A stretch of DNA of 64,000 nt, taken from assembly GCA_022394755.1 (NCBI GenBank), contig JAGFCA010000014.1:1-64000 (forward strand), in the 5' to 3' direction. The notes under the pieces were generated by a model, which had not been told where the DNA came from, made no database searches, and saw only the letters and a list, made by a program, of their open reading frames with translations. Both the position numbers and the translations under genes were made by a program. Positions 1-8,384 of the stretch are shown one piece after another. Source of the DNA: Candidatus Poribacteria bacterium (GTDB taxonomy: Bacteria; Poribacteria; WGA-4E; WGA-3G). Position 1 is the first letter of the stretch. Each line of letters begins with the position of its first letter.

Positions 1-1
1 C

Positions 2-112
2 CAAGCATGGCAAAACAGAAGAAATGAAAAACAGACCAAAACAAGTTGGAGGTTTACTACAGATGATGCACGTATAAAACTAAAACGACTATACCCATCG
101 ATTATCACTTGA
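2..112 (+). mobile_element. IS630-family transposase, C-terminal fragment (runs off the left edge)
   Basis: The frame starting at base 2 stays open to a TGA at 110-112 and encodes about 36 residues containing FTTDDARIKLKRLYP. This resembles the extreme C-terminus of IS630-family DDE transposases, where a W-x-FT-x-x-DAR-x-KL-x-x-LYP pattern is usual (recalled family knowledge). Only the tail is inside the window, so it is unknown whether the gene is intact. A second frame ending at 77 is also open but shows no recognisable motif. Confidence 0.5.
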
Positions 113-403
113 CTAAGCACTAGGTATAAGAAGTTGTGTGTCCGCTCCTGACACTTCACAAGTAGCTCCTTCGCCAGTATCGTATGTTATCAGAACCTTC
201 TTATCCACTAAAGGACCGTAGTTAGTACTGCCTAAAGCAGCATTCTTTAAAACTCTTATATTCACACTTCCAGATTCTCTAATCGTCAAAGTCAGTAAAG
301 ATCTATATTCATTTTTGCAATTATTGATCGACATTGGATCTGGAATAGTGGCTTCTATTCTAGATGTATCTTCTACTGGTAATTCCATCCTAATTATAGT
401 CAT
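113..403 (-). CDS. Hypothetical small protein
   Basis: A 96-residue frame whose stop abuts the end of the transposase remnant on the opposite strand. I do not recognise it. There is no signal peptide or membrane segment; the composition is that of a soluble beta-rich domain, with alternating polar and hydrophobic stretches such as SGSVNIRVL. The start is uncertain: ATG at 403 has GGTGG only a few bases upstream, and an internal ATG (residue 6) is possible. It stands alone between a transposon fragment and a 1.2-kb gene-free region, so it could be a passenger or a remnant. Confidence 0.4.
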   Translation of the reverse strand: MTIIRMELPVEDTSRIEATIPDPMSINNCKNEYRSLLTLTIRESGSVNIRVLKNAALGSTNYGPLVDKKVLITYDTGEGATCEVSGADTQLLIPSA

Positions 404-479
404 GCCACCGTCTTTCTATAAGGGAAGTAGAGTGAATACCTTTAGGTAGGCTTTGTGTTAGATATCTAACTTACCAACC

Positions 480-540
480 GTCCGAACCACAGATTACAGG
501 AATTACGCGAATTACACAGAGAAAGAGTGGTTTGAGTGCG
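480..540 (+). repeat. GGATTAC-type dispersed repeat, degenerate copy
   Basis: Contains CACAGATTACAGGAATTACG followed by a GAGAAAGAGTGGTTTGAGTG-like tail. The same arrangement (GGATTAC units, then GAGAAGAGGGGTTTGGG) recurs at 966, 1034, 8385, 8508, 8646, 8709, 11461 and inverted at 30897. Confidence 0.6.
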
Positions 541-892
541 GATGGTTTCTTTAATTACTGGAGCTTCGAATCAAGAAATCAAAATTAGGTATTAGAATTA
601 GAATCAATGGGATGAATACCATTTAGACAATCCGGGGAATGAGTGTCATTAAGGTGTTCAGTAAGATTTTGTATCTTGATAATAATGAAATCCATAAACA
701 TTTCGTCCCTGCTGAGCTACAGAATAAGACATAATGTTTCTTTAGGTATTCATACTGTTGATTTGTATTTTCTCAAGAAATCTATCGTTATATTTATCAA
801 TCTTTATCAAACCGATGCGACCCAGACGATGTAATGAAATTCGTTGTGTCTGTTTTTTAGAAGGGACCTGATGTATTGGCAAATTCATTAAC

Positions 893-921
893 TTGACATA
901 GTATTTCTCACTTGATAGAAT
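893..921 (+). promoter_or_regulatory. Candidate sigma-70 promoter without an obvious gene
   Basis: TTGACA at 893-898 and TAGAAT at 916-921 are separated by exactly 17 bases, close to the ideal housekeeping promoter. No plausible plus-strand gene begins before 1637, so it either drives a non-coding transcript through the repeats, gives the 1637 gene a long leader, or is fortuitous in AT-rich DNA. Confidence 0.4.
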
Positions 922-965
922 GAAGAGTATGTAAAGAATTTGTCATTATATGTGTTCTTTTTATA

Positions 966-1145
966 TGTCTGAATCGCAGATTACACGGAATACGCGGATT
1001 ACGCTGAGAAGAAGGTTTGAGTGTGGGGTTCTTATCTGAATAGCGGATTATAAAGGATTACGCAGAGAAGCAGCCTTGACAAAATTTATTGTTTGATCCA
1101 CGAACCTGAATAGGACTATACACATTTCGCCCCTCTGGGCTTCCG
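966..1145 (+). repeat. Compound repeat: two GGATTAC units plus a CACATTTCGCCCC unit
   Basis: Two GGATTAC-type units (966-1020 and 1034-1074), each starting with TCTGAAT and ending in a GAGAAG tail, are followed by TACACATTTCGCCCCTCTGGGC (CACATTTCGC unit at 1121-1145). The same order of parts occurs in the tandem array at 8385-8746. Confidence 0.6.
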
Positions 1146-1636
1146 TTTGATGTATATAAGTTTGTTATTCTTTGCGTTGGATTGGCGTAAGAAACAGGGC
1201 TTAAACAGAACATTTGAAAATCCGTTGTTCCCTTTCTGAAATTTCAGATACTATAATAGGTGTAAAAAACACTGTTGTAAAGTGGCAAAAGTTTACATAC
1301 CTTAGAATGAATTTTGAATTCAATTTTCTTGCATTTAATATTTAATAGTGCTATAATTTCTGAAATTGATATTTTCCTTTGAATGACGAATTTAACATTT
1401 GAAGGACGCAAAACGAACTGAGTACTGGGAAGTTTGCTTATGATTTTGGTTGGCATTAGTCTTAGTCTGGTTCGGTGATAAACTATATTCTTTATCACGA
1501 TTAATATAAATTTGAATTCGGTACAGCTAGCAACCGAAAATAACAACAAGGTATATGCTTAATTTTGAGTATTTGTTAAGAGCGCACTTATACAATAACT
1601 CTATTTGGTGTATATAATATAGGAGTATTCATAGCT

Positions 1637-2359
1637 ATGAAAAGAATGGCGATTTTTTATATTATTGCTTGTATTGCCATCACCCCGTCGGTTTTTGCTC
1701 AGGAGTGGCAGCCTGCCGGTGACAATTGGGTTGAAAAATGGTGGGGGCTTGATTTGATCCTTAATACAGGTGATTTCAATGTGACAGGTGAAATTGATTA
1801 TCTTTCTCAAGGAACTGACGGTGTAATAACTGATGCATCAGTTTCTACCCGTAATGGTGCTGGTCTCACAAGTAGACTGACTGTGAACCTTCCTGACAAT
1901 GGTGGAGCACTTGGATGGGGAATCGTTGATATTGATACCAATGATGGAAATAACATGTCCTCCAGTCATGGATTTACAAGTGAACGAAATAACGTTACTT
2001 GGCAAGGAATTATTTTAATTCAATCACCTAATAATCGTAGAACCAAAATCCATCCTGCCCATGATGATTATGCTCAAATCTGGATTAACGGAGATAAAGT
2101 GTATAATAACACAGCATGGACTGGTGGAGTACGGAATGTAACCCAACCTACCGAAGTCGATTTGTTAAAGGGTGAAAACTTCTTACATTTCCGCTGTGGT
2201 GAAGGTGGTGGTTCAGATTATCTTAATATTCGCTTTGAAGCAGCTGATGATGATCTTAGAATTGCACCAACTCTTGATAATAAATTCTTAGATCTTTTGA
2301 CACCAGTTGAAGCTAAGAATAAGATTGCTACAACTTGGGCAGATATCAAGAGAAAATAA
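1637..2359 (+). CDS. Secreted protein with shared C-terminal tail
   Basis: A 240-residue protein of unknown function. Residues 1-21 form a Sec signal peptide ending in SVFA-QE. The body is beta-rich; residues ~95-190 contain ITL-like strands and a DYAQIWINGDKVYNN segment resembling the PA14/beta-sandwich style of sugar-binding domains (inference). The last 20 residues (TPVEAKNKIATTWADIKRK) match the tails of three other secreted proteins at 41524, 42268 and 43154. GGAG at 1622-1625 lies 11 bases before the ATG. A strong hairpin follows the stop, so it appears to be monocistronic. Confidence 0.85.
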   Translation: MKRMAIFYIIACIAITPSVFAQEWQPAGDNWVEKWWGLDLILNTGDFNVTGEIDYLSQGTDGVITDASVSTRNGAGLTSRLTVNLPDNGGALGWGIVDIDTNDGNNMSSSHGFTSERNNVTWQGIILIQSPNNRRTKIHPAHDDYAQIWINGDKVYNNTAWTGGVRNVTQPTEVDLLKGENFLHFRCGEGGGSDYLNIRFEAADDDLRIAPTLDNKFLDLLTPVEAKNKIATTWADIKRK

Positions 2360-2381
2360 TCTATTAGATTTTCATATTTAC

Positions 2382-2414
2382 AAAAAACCCGTATCTTTTT
2401 GGTACGGGTTTTTT
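2382..2414 (+). terminator. Rho-independent terminator of the 1637 gene
   Basis: AAAAAACCCGTATC (2382-2395) pairs with GGTACGGGTTTTTT (2401-2414) around a TTTTT loop, giving a 14-bp stem with one G-U pair and a terminal T-run. It starts 22 bases after the stop codon. Its symmetry would let it act on both strands. Confidence 0.85.
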
Positions 2415-2488
2415 GTTTTAATATGTGAACCATAGTATGCAATTTCTATAATAAGGTGAGTTAGAAGATCAGTGTCTGGTGTTTTGTA

Positions 2489-2510
2489 GCAGTTAGAAAC
2501 CGCTCCTACC
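2489..2510 (+). repeat. GCGGTTAGAAACCGC-type hairpin repeat
   Basis: GCAGTTAGAAACCGCTCCTACC. Related copies, all intergenic, lie at 11634, 20753, 22931, 27379, 33333, 40199 (inverted) and 58711. The ideal copy would fold as GTGCGGTT/AACCGCAC. Confidence 0.6.
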
Positions 2511-2655
2511 AAGATGTAATGGATTGTGATATTGTATCACGGTATGTTTCGTTGCGGACAGGAAATACAGAATGGTTAAAACCTGTCCTACCAAAGGGAA
2601 GGACAGTTGGTTTTATATTACGTAAAGTTGGTTGGGAATGGAAAATACAGGTTGG

Positions 2656-4335
2656 TTACATACCAGTGGTATGTTTGATCGGTTCTTTTATTTTAAGGGT
2701 TTGATTTATTTCTATCTTGTTTAATTCCTGTCTGATTCCGCGCTGCCATTCAACAATAATACTATCCACAGTCTTTGCTTTGCCTAAACCGAATGATAAA
2801 CGTATGTCGCTACCTGAAGCGTAACCGGAACCACTTTTAACTTCTGCGATATATTCAATACCTACTGATTTTACTATTACTTTGGAACCGATTCCATCTC
2901 GATTCGTTTGGGACCCGATTAGTTTTATTCTCAGCCAGTTATTCTTGCTAACGCCCTCATTCTGAAGAAGTATTGCCCTTTGGTTTGAGTTCATTATTAC
3001 TATATCTATATCCCCGTCGTTATCATAATCCGAAAATGCTGAAGCTCTGCCAACAAGTTCCTCATTCCTGTAGTCTCCCAATTGTTCTGATACTTCAGTA
3101 TAGGTCTGATATCCATTATTATGGAATAGTTGATCTTGTTGTCCGTATGTCTCATGGTCAGTTAGTATTTCTATGACATCTTGTGGATGTCCGTTTGCAG
3201 AGAATATGTCAAGGTAGCCATCGTTATCATAATCGATGAATAACGGACTAAATCCAACATACGGTAGGGTGGGTTGTTGTAAGCCACTTGTTACAGTTGA
3301 ATCGGTGAAATAGATGTTATCTTTTTCTGGTCTCTCCAGTTTGTATAGCGTTGCTTTTTCAGAATTTGCAATTATTAGATCGATCAATCCGTCTCTATCA
3401 TAGTCTCCAGAATCCACTCCCATTGATCCCTCTGCAGTACCATTTTCATCGTATCCAACACCAAGAAATAGACTCTCATCTGTAAAGGTTCCATCACCGT
3501 TATTATGATATAAGAAATTACGGCTTGTATCGTTTGTTATATAGATGTCGGGATATTTGTCATGATTATAATCAAAAGCAACAGCCCCCATACCTCGTCC
3601 TTCAGAAGGATTTTCCAGACCGGCTGATTCTGCTACATTTGTAAATGTTCCGTCTCCGTTGTTTCTATATAATACATCGGTAGTACCTTCATAACTTCTT
3701 GGATGTCCGTATCCGATTACACCCTTGTATTTTGTTACAGGCATAGATAGATCATATACAAGGTAATTGACGACGAATATATCAAGATCACCATCTAAAT
3801 CATAATCCAGATATACGGCTGCGATGCTCCATTGTGTATTATCTATTCCTGCCTGTTTTGTAATGTCTGTGAATGTACCATCACCATTATTTAGGTATAG
3901 TGTATCTTGACCATAGTTGGCAACATACAGATCCGAATCTCCGTCATTATCGATGTCTGCAGCGGATGCTGCCATGCCATAGCCGGTATCACCAGTTCTG
4001 GATTCACCTGTTACATCAGTAAAACGACCATTTCCATCGTTACGATAGAGTGCGTTTTCAAAATGCTTCTTTATATCTGGGTTGCGGATATTCTTGTCTG
4101 GGTTCGTTCCACTGTTTACAAAATACAGGTCGGAATCATCATCTCCATCATAATCAAAGAAGACAACACCAGACCCCATTGTTTCTATGATATGTTTATG
4201 ATCGGTTTTTCCGTTTTCGTGTTTAAATGTAATACCTGCTTGTGTCGTGACATCTTTGAAATAGGGTGTTTGTTGTGCCTGACAGATAATTGTATATAGA
4301 AATAGGAGTAATAATGTAGATAGAAATTTTGGCAT
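2656..4335 (-). CDS. FG-GAP/VCBS repeat protein with ASPIC/UnbV domain (CRTAC1-like)
   Basis: A 559-residue exported protein. Residues 1-20 are a signal peptide (ending ICQA-QQ). About seven calcium-binding FG-GAP/VCBS repeats follow, each with a D-x-D-x-DG-x-x-D core, for example FDYDGDDDSDLYFVN, DIDNDGDSDLYVANY and SDYDNDGDIDIVIMN, forming a predicted beta-propeller. The last ~90 residues (LRIKLIGSQTNRDGIGSKV to SIIVEWQRG) are an ASPIC/UnbV domain. The architecture matches the CRTAC1 family, extracellular and probably ligand or glycan binding; the ligand is unknown. It is followed on the same strand, upstream in transcription, by an FGE-like and a TPR gene, a common neighbourhood for this family. 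Confidence 0.9.
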   Translation of the reverse strand: MPKFLSTLLLLFLYTIICQAQQTPYFKDVTTQAGITFKHENGKTDHKHIIETMGSGVVFFDYDGDDDSDLYFVNSGTNPDKNIRNPDIKKHFENALYRNDGNGRFTDVTGESRTGDTGYGMAASAADIDNDGDSDLYVANYGQDTLYLNNGDGTFTDITKQAGIDNTQWSIAAVYLDYDLDGDLDIFVVNYLVYDLSMPVTKYKGVIGYGHPRSYEGTTDVLYRNNGDGTFTNVAESAGLENPSEGRGMGAVAFDYNHDKYPDIYITNDTSRNFLYHNNGDGTFTDESLFLGVGYDENGTAEGSMGVDSGDYDRDGLIDLIIANSEKATLYKLERPEKDNIYFTDSTVTSGLQQPTLPYVGFSPLFIDYDNDGYLDIFSANGHPQDVIEILTDHETYGQQDQLFHNNGYQTYTEVSEQLGDYRNEELVGRASAFSDYDNDGDIDIVIMNSNQRAILLQNEGVSKNNWLRIKLIGSQTNRDGIGSKVIVKSVGIEYIAEVKSGSGYASGSDIRLSFGLGKAKTVDSIIVEWQRGIRQELNKIEINQTLKIKEPIKHTTGM

Positions 4336-4377
4336 TATGTGTATTGTAACTATAGTTTGGATATTTTATACGTAATT

Positions 4378-4399
4378 CACATTTCGCCCCGCTGGGGCT
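4378..4399 (+). repeat. CACATTTCGCCCCGCTGGGGCT repeat
   Basis: The best-preserved copy of a short repeat that folds as GCCCC/GGGGC. Other copies are at 1121, 8477, 8616 and 52504, all outside genes. Confidence 0.6.
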
Positions 4400-4405
4400 A
4401 AGGTG

Positions 4406-4524
4406 TTATACCATTCTTAAGAAAATGTCTCATTAAAAGAGTCGGGATTCGAAGATCCCTCCTACGAAAGAACAGACCACGAAATAAAGTCATAATGTAA
4501 ATAATTCAATTGAAAATGGTATTA
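4406..4524 (+). mobile_element. MITE-like element, copy 1
   Basis: About 119 bases running from TTATACCATT to AAAATGGTATTA, whose ends are inverted repeats of each other. About 85% identical by eye to 58772-58892, and in the same orientation. Both copies carry TTA immediately outside TACCATT and AATGGTA. It has no coding capacity. The right end supplies the TAA stop codon of the FGE-like gene at 4522. Confidence 0.6.
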
Positions 4525-5379
4525 TTTGGTTTTATCAGTTGTTTCTGTATTCGCCGTTTTTGCTACTCGGAATCCGATAAATGAGGTTTTTAGATTTGGA
4601 TATTGATGAAATCGGAATGTAGTACTACATCGTGGGATTGCATCTATCCATGACCCTCCACGAATGACACGCCAACTTCCGTTTTTGGGTCCAGTAGGAT
4701 TCTGTTTAGGACTGTTGTGGTAATATACATCGCTATACCAGTCCGAAGTCCATTCCCATACATTACCTGCCATATCCATTGCTCCATAATAGCTTTTCCC
4801 TTGTTTGTAACTACCGACAGGTGCAATTTGATTTGGAAATCCATCTTCATTGGAGAGTGTATTTGCATATTCTTCTAATGCATTTCCCCAGGGCCATGTT
4901 CTATCAGAATACCCGCGTGCAGATTTTTCCCATTCAGCCTCAGTAGGGAGTCTCATACCTTTCCATTTTGCATAGGCATGAGCATCATGCCAAGAGACAC
5001 CTACGACTGGATGGTTTGGATGTAGTTTTGCTCTATCCTCCCATCTCCCAATATGTGGAATATGGATAAAGTCCTCAGGTGTATGATCTTGGGTGTGTTC
5101 AATTGCTTTAGATTTATCAGTTTGTATGCTATTCCAAAACTCATAATACTCTGCGTTTGTTACTTCATACTTTCCAATATAGAATGCGTCAAGAAAAACC
5201 TTATGAATTGGTCTTTCATCGTTTGCGCGGTTGTCACTTCCCATCGAAAATGTACCTGCAGCAACAAGGATTAGGTTTTCATCCTCTAACTCTCCATAGA
5301 TCTGTATGGGTATGATGTAAAGAGATAAAATAACAAGTATAACTAAAATAGGAGATCGGTTTTGTATTATACTTTTCAT
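4522..5379 (-). CDS. FGE/SUMF1-superfamily protein, secreted
   Basis: A 285-residue protein of the formylglycine-generating-enzyme fold. I start it at the ATG at 5379 because a signal peptide (MKSIIQNRSPILVILVILSL) begins there and the upstream TPR gene ends at 5420; longer frames from 5451 or 5490 would overlap that gene. Family motifs are clear: GTFSMGSD, ERPIHKVFLDAFYIGKYEVTN, RLPTEAEWEKSARG, WPWG, DMAGNVWEWTSDWY, and RGGSW. After GGSW the residues are IDAIPRC: the position of the first active-site cysteine of true FGE is Asp and only the second Cys is present. It is therefore more likely a structural or binding paralogue than a sulfatase activator. Confidence 0.85.
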   Translation of the reverse strand: MKSIIQNRSPILVILVILSLYIIPIQIYGELEDENLILVAAGTFSMGSDNRANDERPIHKVFLDAFYIGKYEVTNAEYYEFWNSIQTDKSKAIEHTQDHTPEDFIHIPHIGRWEDRAKLHPNHPVVGVSWHDAHAYAKWKGMRLPTEAEWEKSARGYSDRTWPWGNALEEYANTLSNEDGFPNQIAPVGSYKQGKSYYGAMDMAGNVWEWTSDWYSDVYYHNSPKQNPTGPKNGSWRVIRGGSWIDAIPRCSTTFRFHQYPNLKTSFIGFRVAKTANTETTDKTK

Positions 5380-5419
5380 TCTATTGGTAGTTAATTTGAC
5401 AGATGATTGCAGGGATGAA

Positions 5420-6607
5420 CTATTTATTTTGTTTTTCCAGATGATACTCATAGGTCTTGTAATGTTCTTGTGCGAGATTTTGCTGTCCAATGCTTTGATA
5501 TAACTTAGAGATATTTAGATGGAATAGTGGTTGATCAGAATCTAACTCAATGGCTTTACGAAATGCCCCTATCGCATTTCGTACATTGCCTTGCATAGCG
5601 TATGAACTGCCGAGGGTGTTATAGTAAACAGGTATTGTCGGCTGAAGGTTAATGGCTTTCAGAGCATATTCTTGTGCAGGTCTTGGATAATTCAACTGTA
5701 TGAAAGCTTGGCTAATTCCGTGATGATAGCCTGATACTGCTTTTGCAGGTTTTTTTTGTTGCATTGCCAGTCGAATACATTTCTGTAGTACGGGAATGAC
5801 TTCATTATATTGTCTCTGAGACATTAATGCTTGTGCTAATCCTGTCCATCCATCAAGGTTTTCTGGTTCATTTCGTGTTAAGCGTGTGTATCGTTCATAT
5901 TCAGCGTATTGCTTTTGCATTTGCTGATATATCTGCATCTCTTTACGACTTTTTTCTCTATCTCCTAATCGAAGGTATGTAGTTCCAAGCCCGTGATGTG
6001 GGTCAGCATAGTTTGGTGGACCGTATTGTATTGCAAAATTAAAATTATCAATTGCTTTTTGAAATTCTCTTACATTCAGGTATGAGGTGCCAAGCTCATT
6101 ATATATCCCTGCAGAGAACGGTTTTAGCTTTATTGCTTTTGTTAGAGTTGGTATAGCATCTTTATATTTTCGTAGTTTGACGTATACCTTTCCAAGCAAT
6201 TCAAAACCGCGACCGTGTTCAGGATCAAGAGTAATGACCTTTTTTAGTGGTTCTGTTGCGTTATCCCAACGATTCAATTTGTAATAAGCTACACCTAACG
6301 AATACAAGGTTTCAATGTTATCCGGTTTTAGATTAATTGACCGTTGATATACCTCAATAGCCTTATTTATAGACTCCTGATTTGCGTATGCCATTCCTAA
6401 ATAGTGTAATATTTCAAAGTGATTGGGTTCTATTTTTAGGGCTTTCTCAAATTCCTTAATTGCTCCTATGTTGTTCCCTTGAAATAGCATTTTGAATGCT
6501 TGTTCAACGTGCTGCACATATTGATTGTGTGCAGAGTTTTCAGCAAAACATATATTGTTTTGGATTAAGAAACATAGAATGAAGATTATGATTAATCTAT
6601 TATGCAT
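5420..6607 (-). CDS. TPR-repeat protein, secreted
   Basis: A 395-residue protein with an N-terminal signal peptide (residues 1-22, ending CFA-EN) followed by about nine tetratricopeptide repeats spanning most of the chain, e.g. AIEVYQRSINLKPDNIETLY and AIPTLTKAIKLKPFSAGIYN. A charged stretch without a clear TPR (QQMQKQYAEYERYTRL) splits the array near residue 210-225. TPRs act as protein-binding scaffolds, here in the periplasm or at the surface. It lies 40 bases upstream of the FGE-like gene and probably forms an operon with it and the FG-GAP protein. Confidence 0.88.
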   Translation of the reverse strand: MHNRLIIIFILCFLIQNNICFAENSAHNQYVQHVEQAFKMLFQGNNIGAIKEFEKALKIEPNHFEILHYLGMAYANQESINKAIEVYQRSINLKPDNIETLYSLGVAYYKLNRWDNATEPLKKVITLDPEHGRGFELLGKVYVKLRKYKDAIPTLTKAIKLKPFSAGIYNELGTSYLNVREFQKAIDNFNFAIQYGPPNYADPHHGLGTTYLRLGDREKSRKEMQIYQQMQKQYAEYERYTRLTRNEPENLDGWTGLAQALMSQRQYNEVIPVLQKCIRLAMQQKKPAKAVSGYHHGISQAFIQLNYPRPAQEYALKAINLQPTIPVYYNTLGSSYAMQGNVRNAIGAFRKAIELDSDQPLFHLNISKLYQSIGQQNLAQEHYKTYEYHLEKQNK

Positions 6608-6814
6608 ACCAATATCTGTATTTTCTAATAGTGTATGTGATAGTTGGAAGTTCTGAAATATCCTTCTATGATATTAACCGTAATAAAGAAATAAATCAAC
6701 GTTTTCTGTCAGAAATGAATTTATCATGTATTTATAGTCAAGGAATGGGTTACTTCCTATAAAACACCTTATTTTGTTATTTTACATTAGTTTATATACT
6801 ATTTAGAGTTGATA

Positions 6815-6850
6815 AAAATGTTACACTTTTCCTACAAATTGTAGGAATGT
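6815..6850. repeat. 36-bp palindromic repeat, copy 1
   Basis: AAAATGTTACACTTTTCC... to ...GTAGGAATGT, containing the 9-bp-arm palindrome TTCCTACAA-A-TTGTAGGAA (6829-6847). It matches 52087-52122 at 35 of 36 bases. Both copies sit about 210-220 bases upstream of a minus-strand start codon. Confidence 0.7.
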
Positions 6851-7100
6851 AAAACCTCTATATCGTCAGTCCTAAACTGGGTCAATAGCTATTTTTTAGA
6901 ATTACAAAAAATTGTAAAAATGATGAATTTAGTGTCTTTTTTAATTCTTCTAATCCATTTAGCATGATATTAGACATAACTCATAAAACCTATATTTCAA
7001 TGATTCATTGACCTTGCCATTTGCATTGCTTTTAACCAATGATGTTATGTTGTTTATATGAAAATGAATTATACCCATAATAACAAATCGTAATTATGAA

Positions 7101-7124
7101 TATGGGTAGGAGATCCTACCCATA
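7101..7124. repeat. Perfect inverted repeat
   Basis: TATGGGTAGGA / TCCTACCCATA, 11-bp arms around GA. It lies 65 bases past the end of the 7189 gene and could act as a terminator stem for it, although there is no T-run on the minus strand. Confidence 0.55.
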
Positions 7125-7188
7125 CGAAGAATAACTGTATTAAGGAGAACAATTCGTATTTATGTGACATCCTGTTGTAAAAGTTTGC

Positions 7189-7899
7189 TTACGTTTTCTC
7201 AGACAATTTGATTTTATTTAGTGTCTGAATAGTTTTTGTAATTGAATTTGAAATCAAGTATATCTCCCTTGGCGTAATATCTTCTTTTTCTAAAGCGGTC
7301 TGCATTTTTCTAACATTTTCAACTAATATATTAACCTGTTCGCCTGTGGTACTTAAAGGTATGTCTTTTGAGTCTTTATTTTTCTCATCGCGTATTCTTC
7401 TCCATAACTCTCCAAATTTTTCCTCTGGCCAGCGTGGGTGTCCGGGTTTGAGATATGCTAATCGTTGTACTAATAACCTTCGAAGTTTTTGTATTCCTAA
7501 GGCATCTTCTTTTGCTAAGCGTCGCATGGCTGGATGGTCTTCTATAAGTATATTTACAATCTCAGTTGTAGTACACCCCATAGCATGATATTGCACAACC
7601 CGTTTTCTTATTTCATTACAAATGAATTTTGCAATGTTTTTGGTTAATATATCACAAATAAGATTCTGAATTAGCTGTATTGTCTCCTCATCCGATTCGT
7701 CAATGGTATCAATTTTTAAGAGAGATAGAATACTGGAGATAACGTATTCCTGTACAGCTGACACGAATTTGTCAACAATCCTATATGGATATTGAATTTG
7801 AAACATTTTTTCAATTTCATAAGGAATTTTCTTAAGTTCTTGTATTTTATCTTCAAACAACATAATCTTTAGATCGGTTGTGTGTTCCTCGGTAGACAT
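7189..7899 (-). CDS. Hypothetical protein, helical
   Basis: A 236-residue protein I do not recognise. It has no signal peptide or membrane helix and is predicted largely alpha-helical. The middle (YHAMGCTTTEIVNILIED) looks like a helix-turn-helix-style segment, and residues ~150-175 carry a basic, aromatic motif KPGHPRWPEEKFGELWRRI. These suggest, but do not show, a nucleic-acid-binding role. It stands alone between two gene-free regions, and its own upstream DNA contains two 38-base direct repeats that could be binding sites. An upstream AGGAGAAT precedes the ATG at 7899. Confidence 0.65.
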   Translation of the reverse strand: MSTEEHTTDLKIMLFEDKIQELKKIPYEIEKMFQIQYPYRIVDKFVSAVQEYVISSILSLLKIDTIDESDEETIQLIQNLICDILTKNIAKFICNEIRKRVVQYHAMGCTTTEIVNILIEDHPAMRRLAKEDALGIQKLRRLLVQRLAYLKPGHPRWPEEKFGELWRRIRDEKNKDSKDIPLSTTGEQVNILVENVRKMQTALEKEDITPREIYLISNSITKTIQTLNKIKLSEKT

Positions 7900-7964
7900 G
7901 GTAATTCTCCTTTATGTGTAGTATTGTTTTCACAACACAATTTTTAAATAAACTATTTTAAACT

Positions 7965-8101
7965 GCTCTAAAGCCTGTTCCTGAAAGGGTTTGTAGATAT
8001 ATGTAAAAAATTGTAAAAATTTTTTATTTTTCTCTATAATTCCTACTTCTCTGTTGATTGAAGTGTTCTAAACCCTGTTCTGGTATAGGTTTGTAGGCAT
8101 A
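7965..8101. repeat. Two 38-base direct repeats upstream of the 7899 gene
   Basis: Copies at 7965-8002 and 8064-8101, 99 bases apart, agree at 29 of 38 positions: TGYTCTAAA-SCCTGTTC-(N)-GGTTTGTAG. Both contain the TTTGTAG half-site that also appears in the palindromic repeat at 6829. Confidence 0.55.
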
Positions 8102-8384
8102 CGATATTTTGAATTCCTTTTCACAACTGTTGTGAAATTTTCACTACAGTTTTGTATATAAAATTATAATGTAATATATATAATAACATATTAAAAATAT
8201 ATAAGTCAAGTTAAAAATTGTTATTTGTTATATATTATTAAATATAACTTACTATTGTTATTTTTCTATTATTATATACATTTCTATTATTTAATATGTT
8301 TAGTTGCGTTATATATTGGATTTCTTCAATATTTTTTCATTAAATTTGTTATTTTTTTATAATTGTGTTTCTATGTGTTAAATT

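Larger units (their letters stand above)
404..1636. other. Gene-free region with dispersed repeats
   Basis: No convincing gene is visible in these 1.2 kb. The short open frames have the composition of AT-rich non-coding DNA. It holds copies of the GGATTACGCGGA-type repeat, a CACATTTCGCCCC repeat, and one well-formed sigma-70-like promoter with no obvious gene behind it. Confidence 0.6.
6608..7188. other. Gene-free region upstream of the TPR gene
   Basis: AT-rich, no gene seen. Holds the 36-base palindromic repeat shared with 52087-52122 and a perfect 11-bp inverted repeat at 7101-7124. The minus-strand promoter of the TPR operon must lie here, but I cannot place it with confidence. Confidence 0.5.

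Noticed and set aside
643..834. 63-residue plus-strand frame
   Set aside because: No ribosome site, a composition of random AT-rich sequence, and no neighbours that would explain it.
1244..1549. 101-residue minus-strand frame
   Set aside because: Lys/Ile/Ser-rich, low-complexity translation of AT-rich DNA between repeats; no start signal and no family resemblance.
7915..8380. Possible replication origin (AT-rich with direct repeats)
   Set aside because: No recognisable DnaA-box cluster and no dnaA, dnaN or gidA/parAB nearby; kept only as an AT-rich repeat region.
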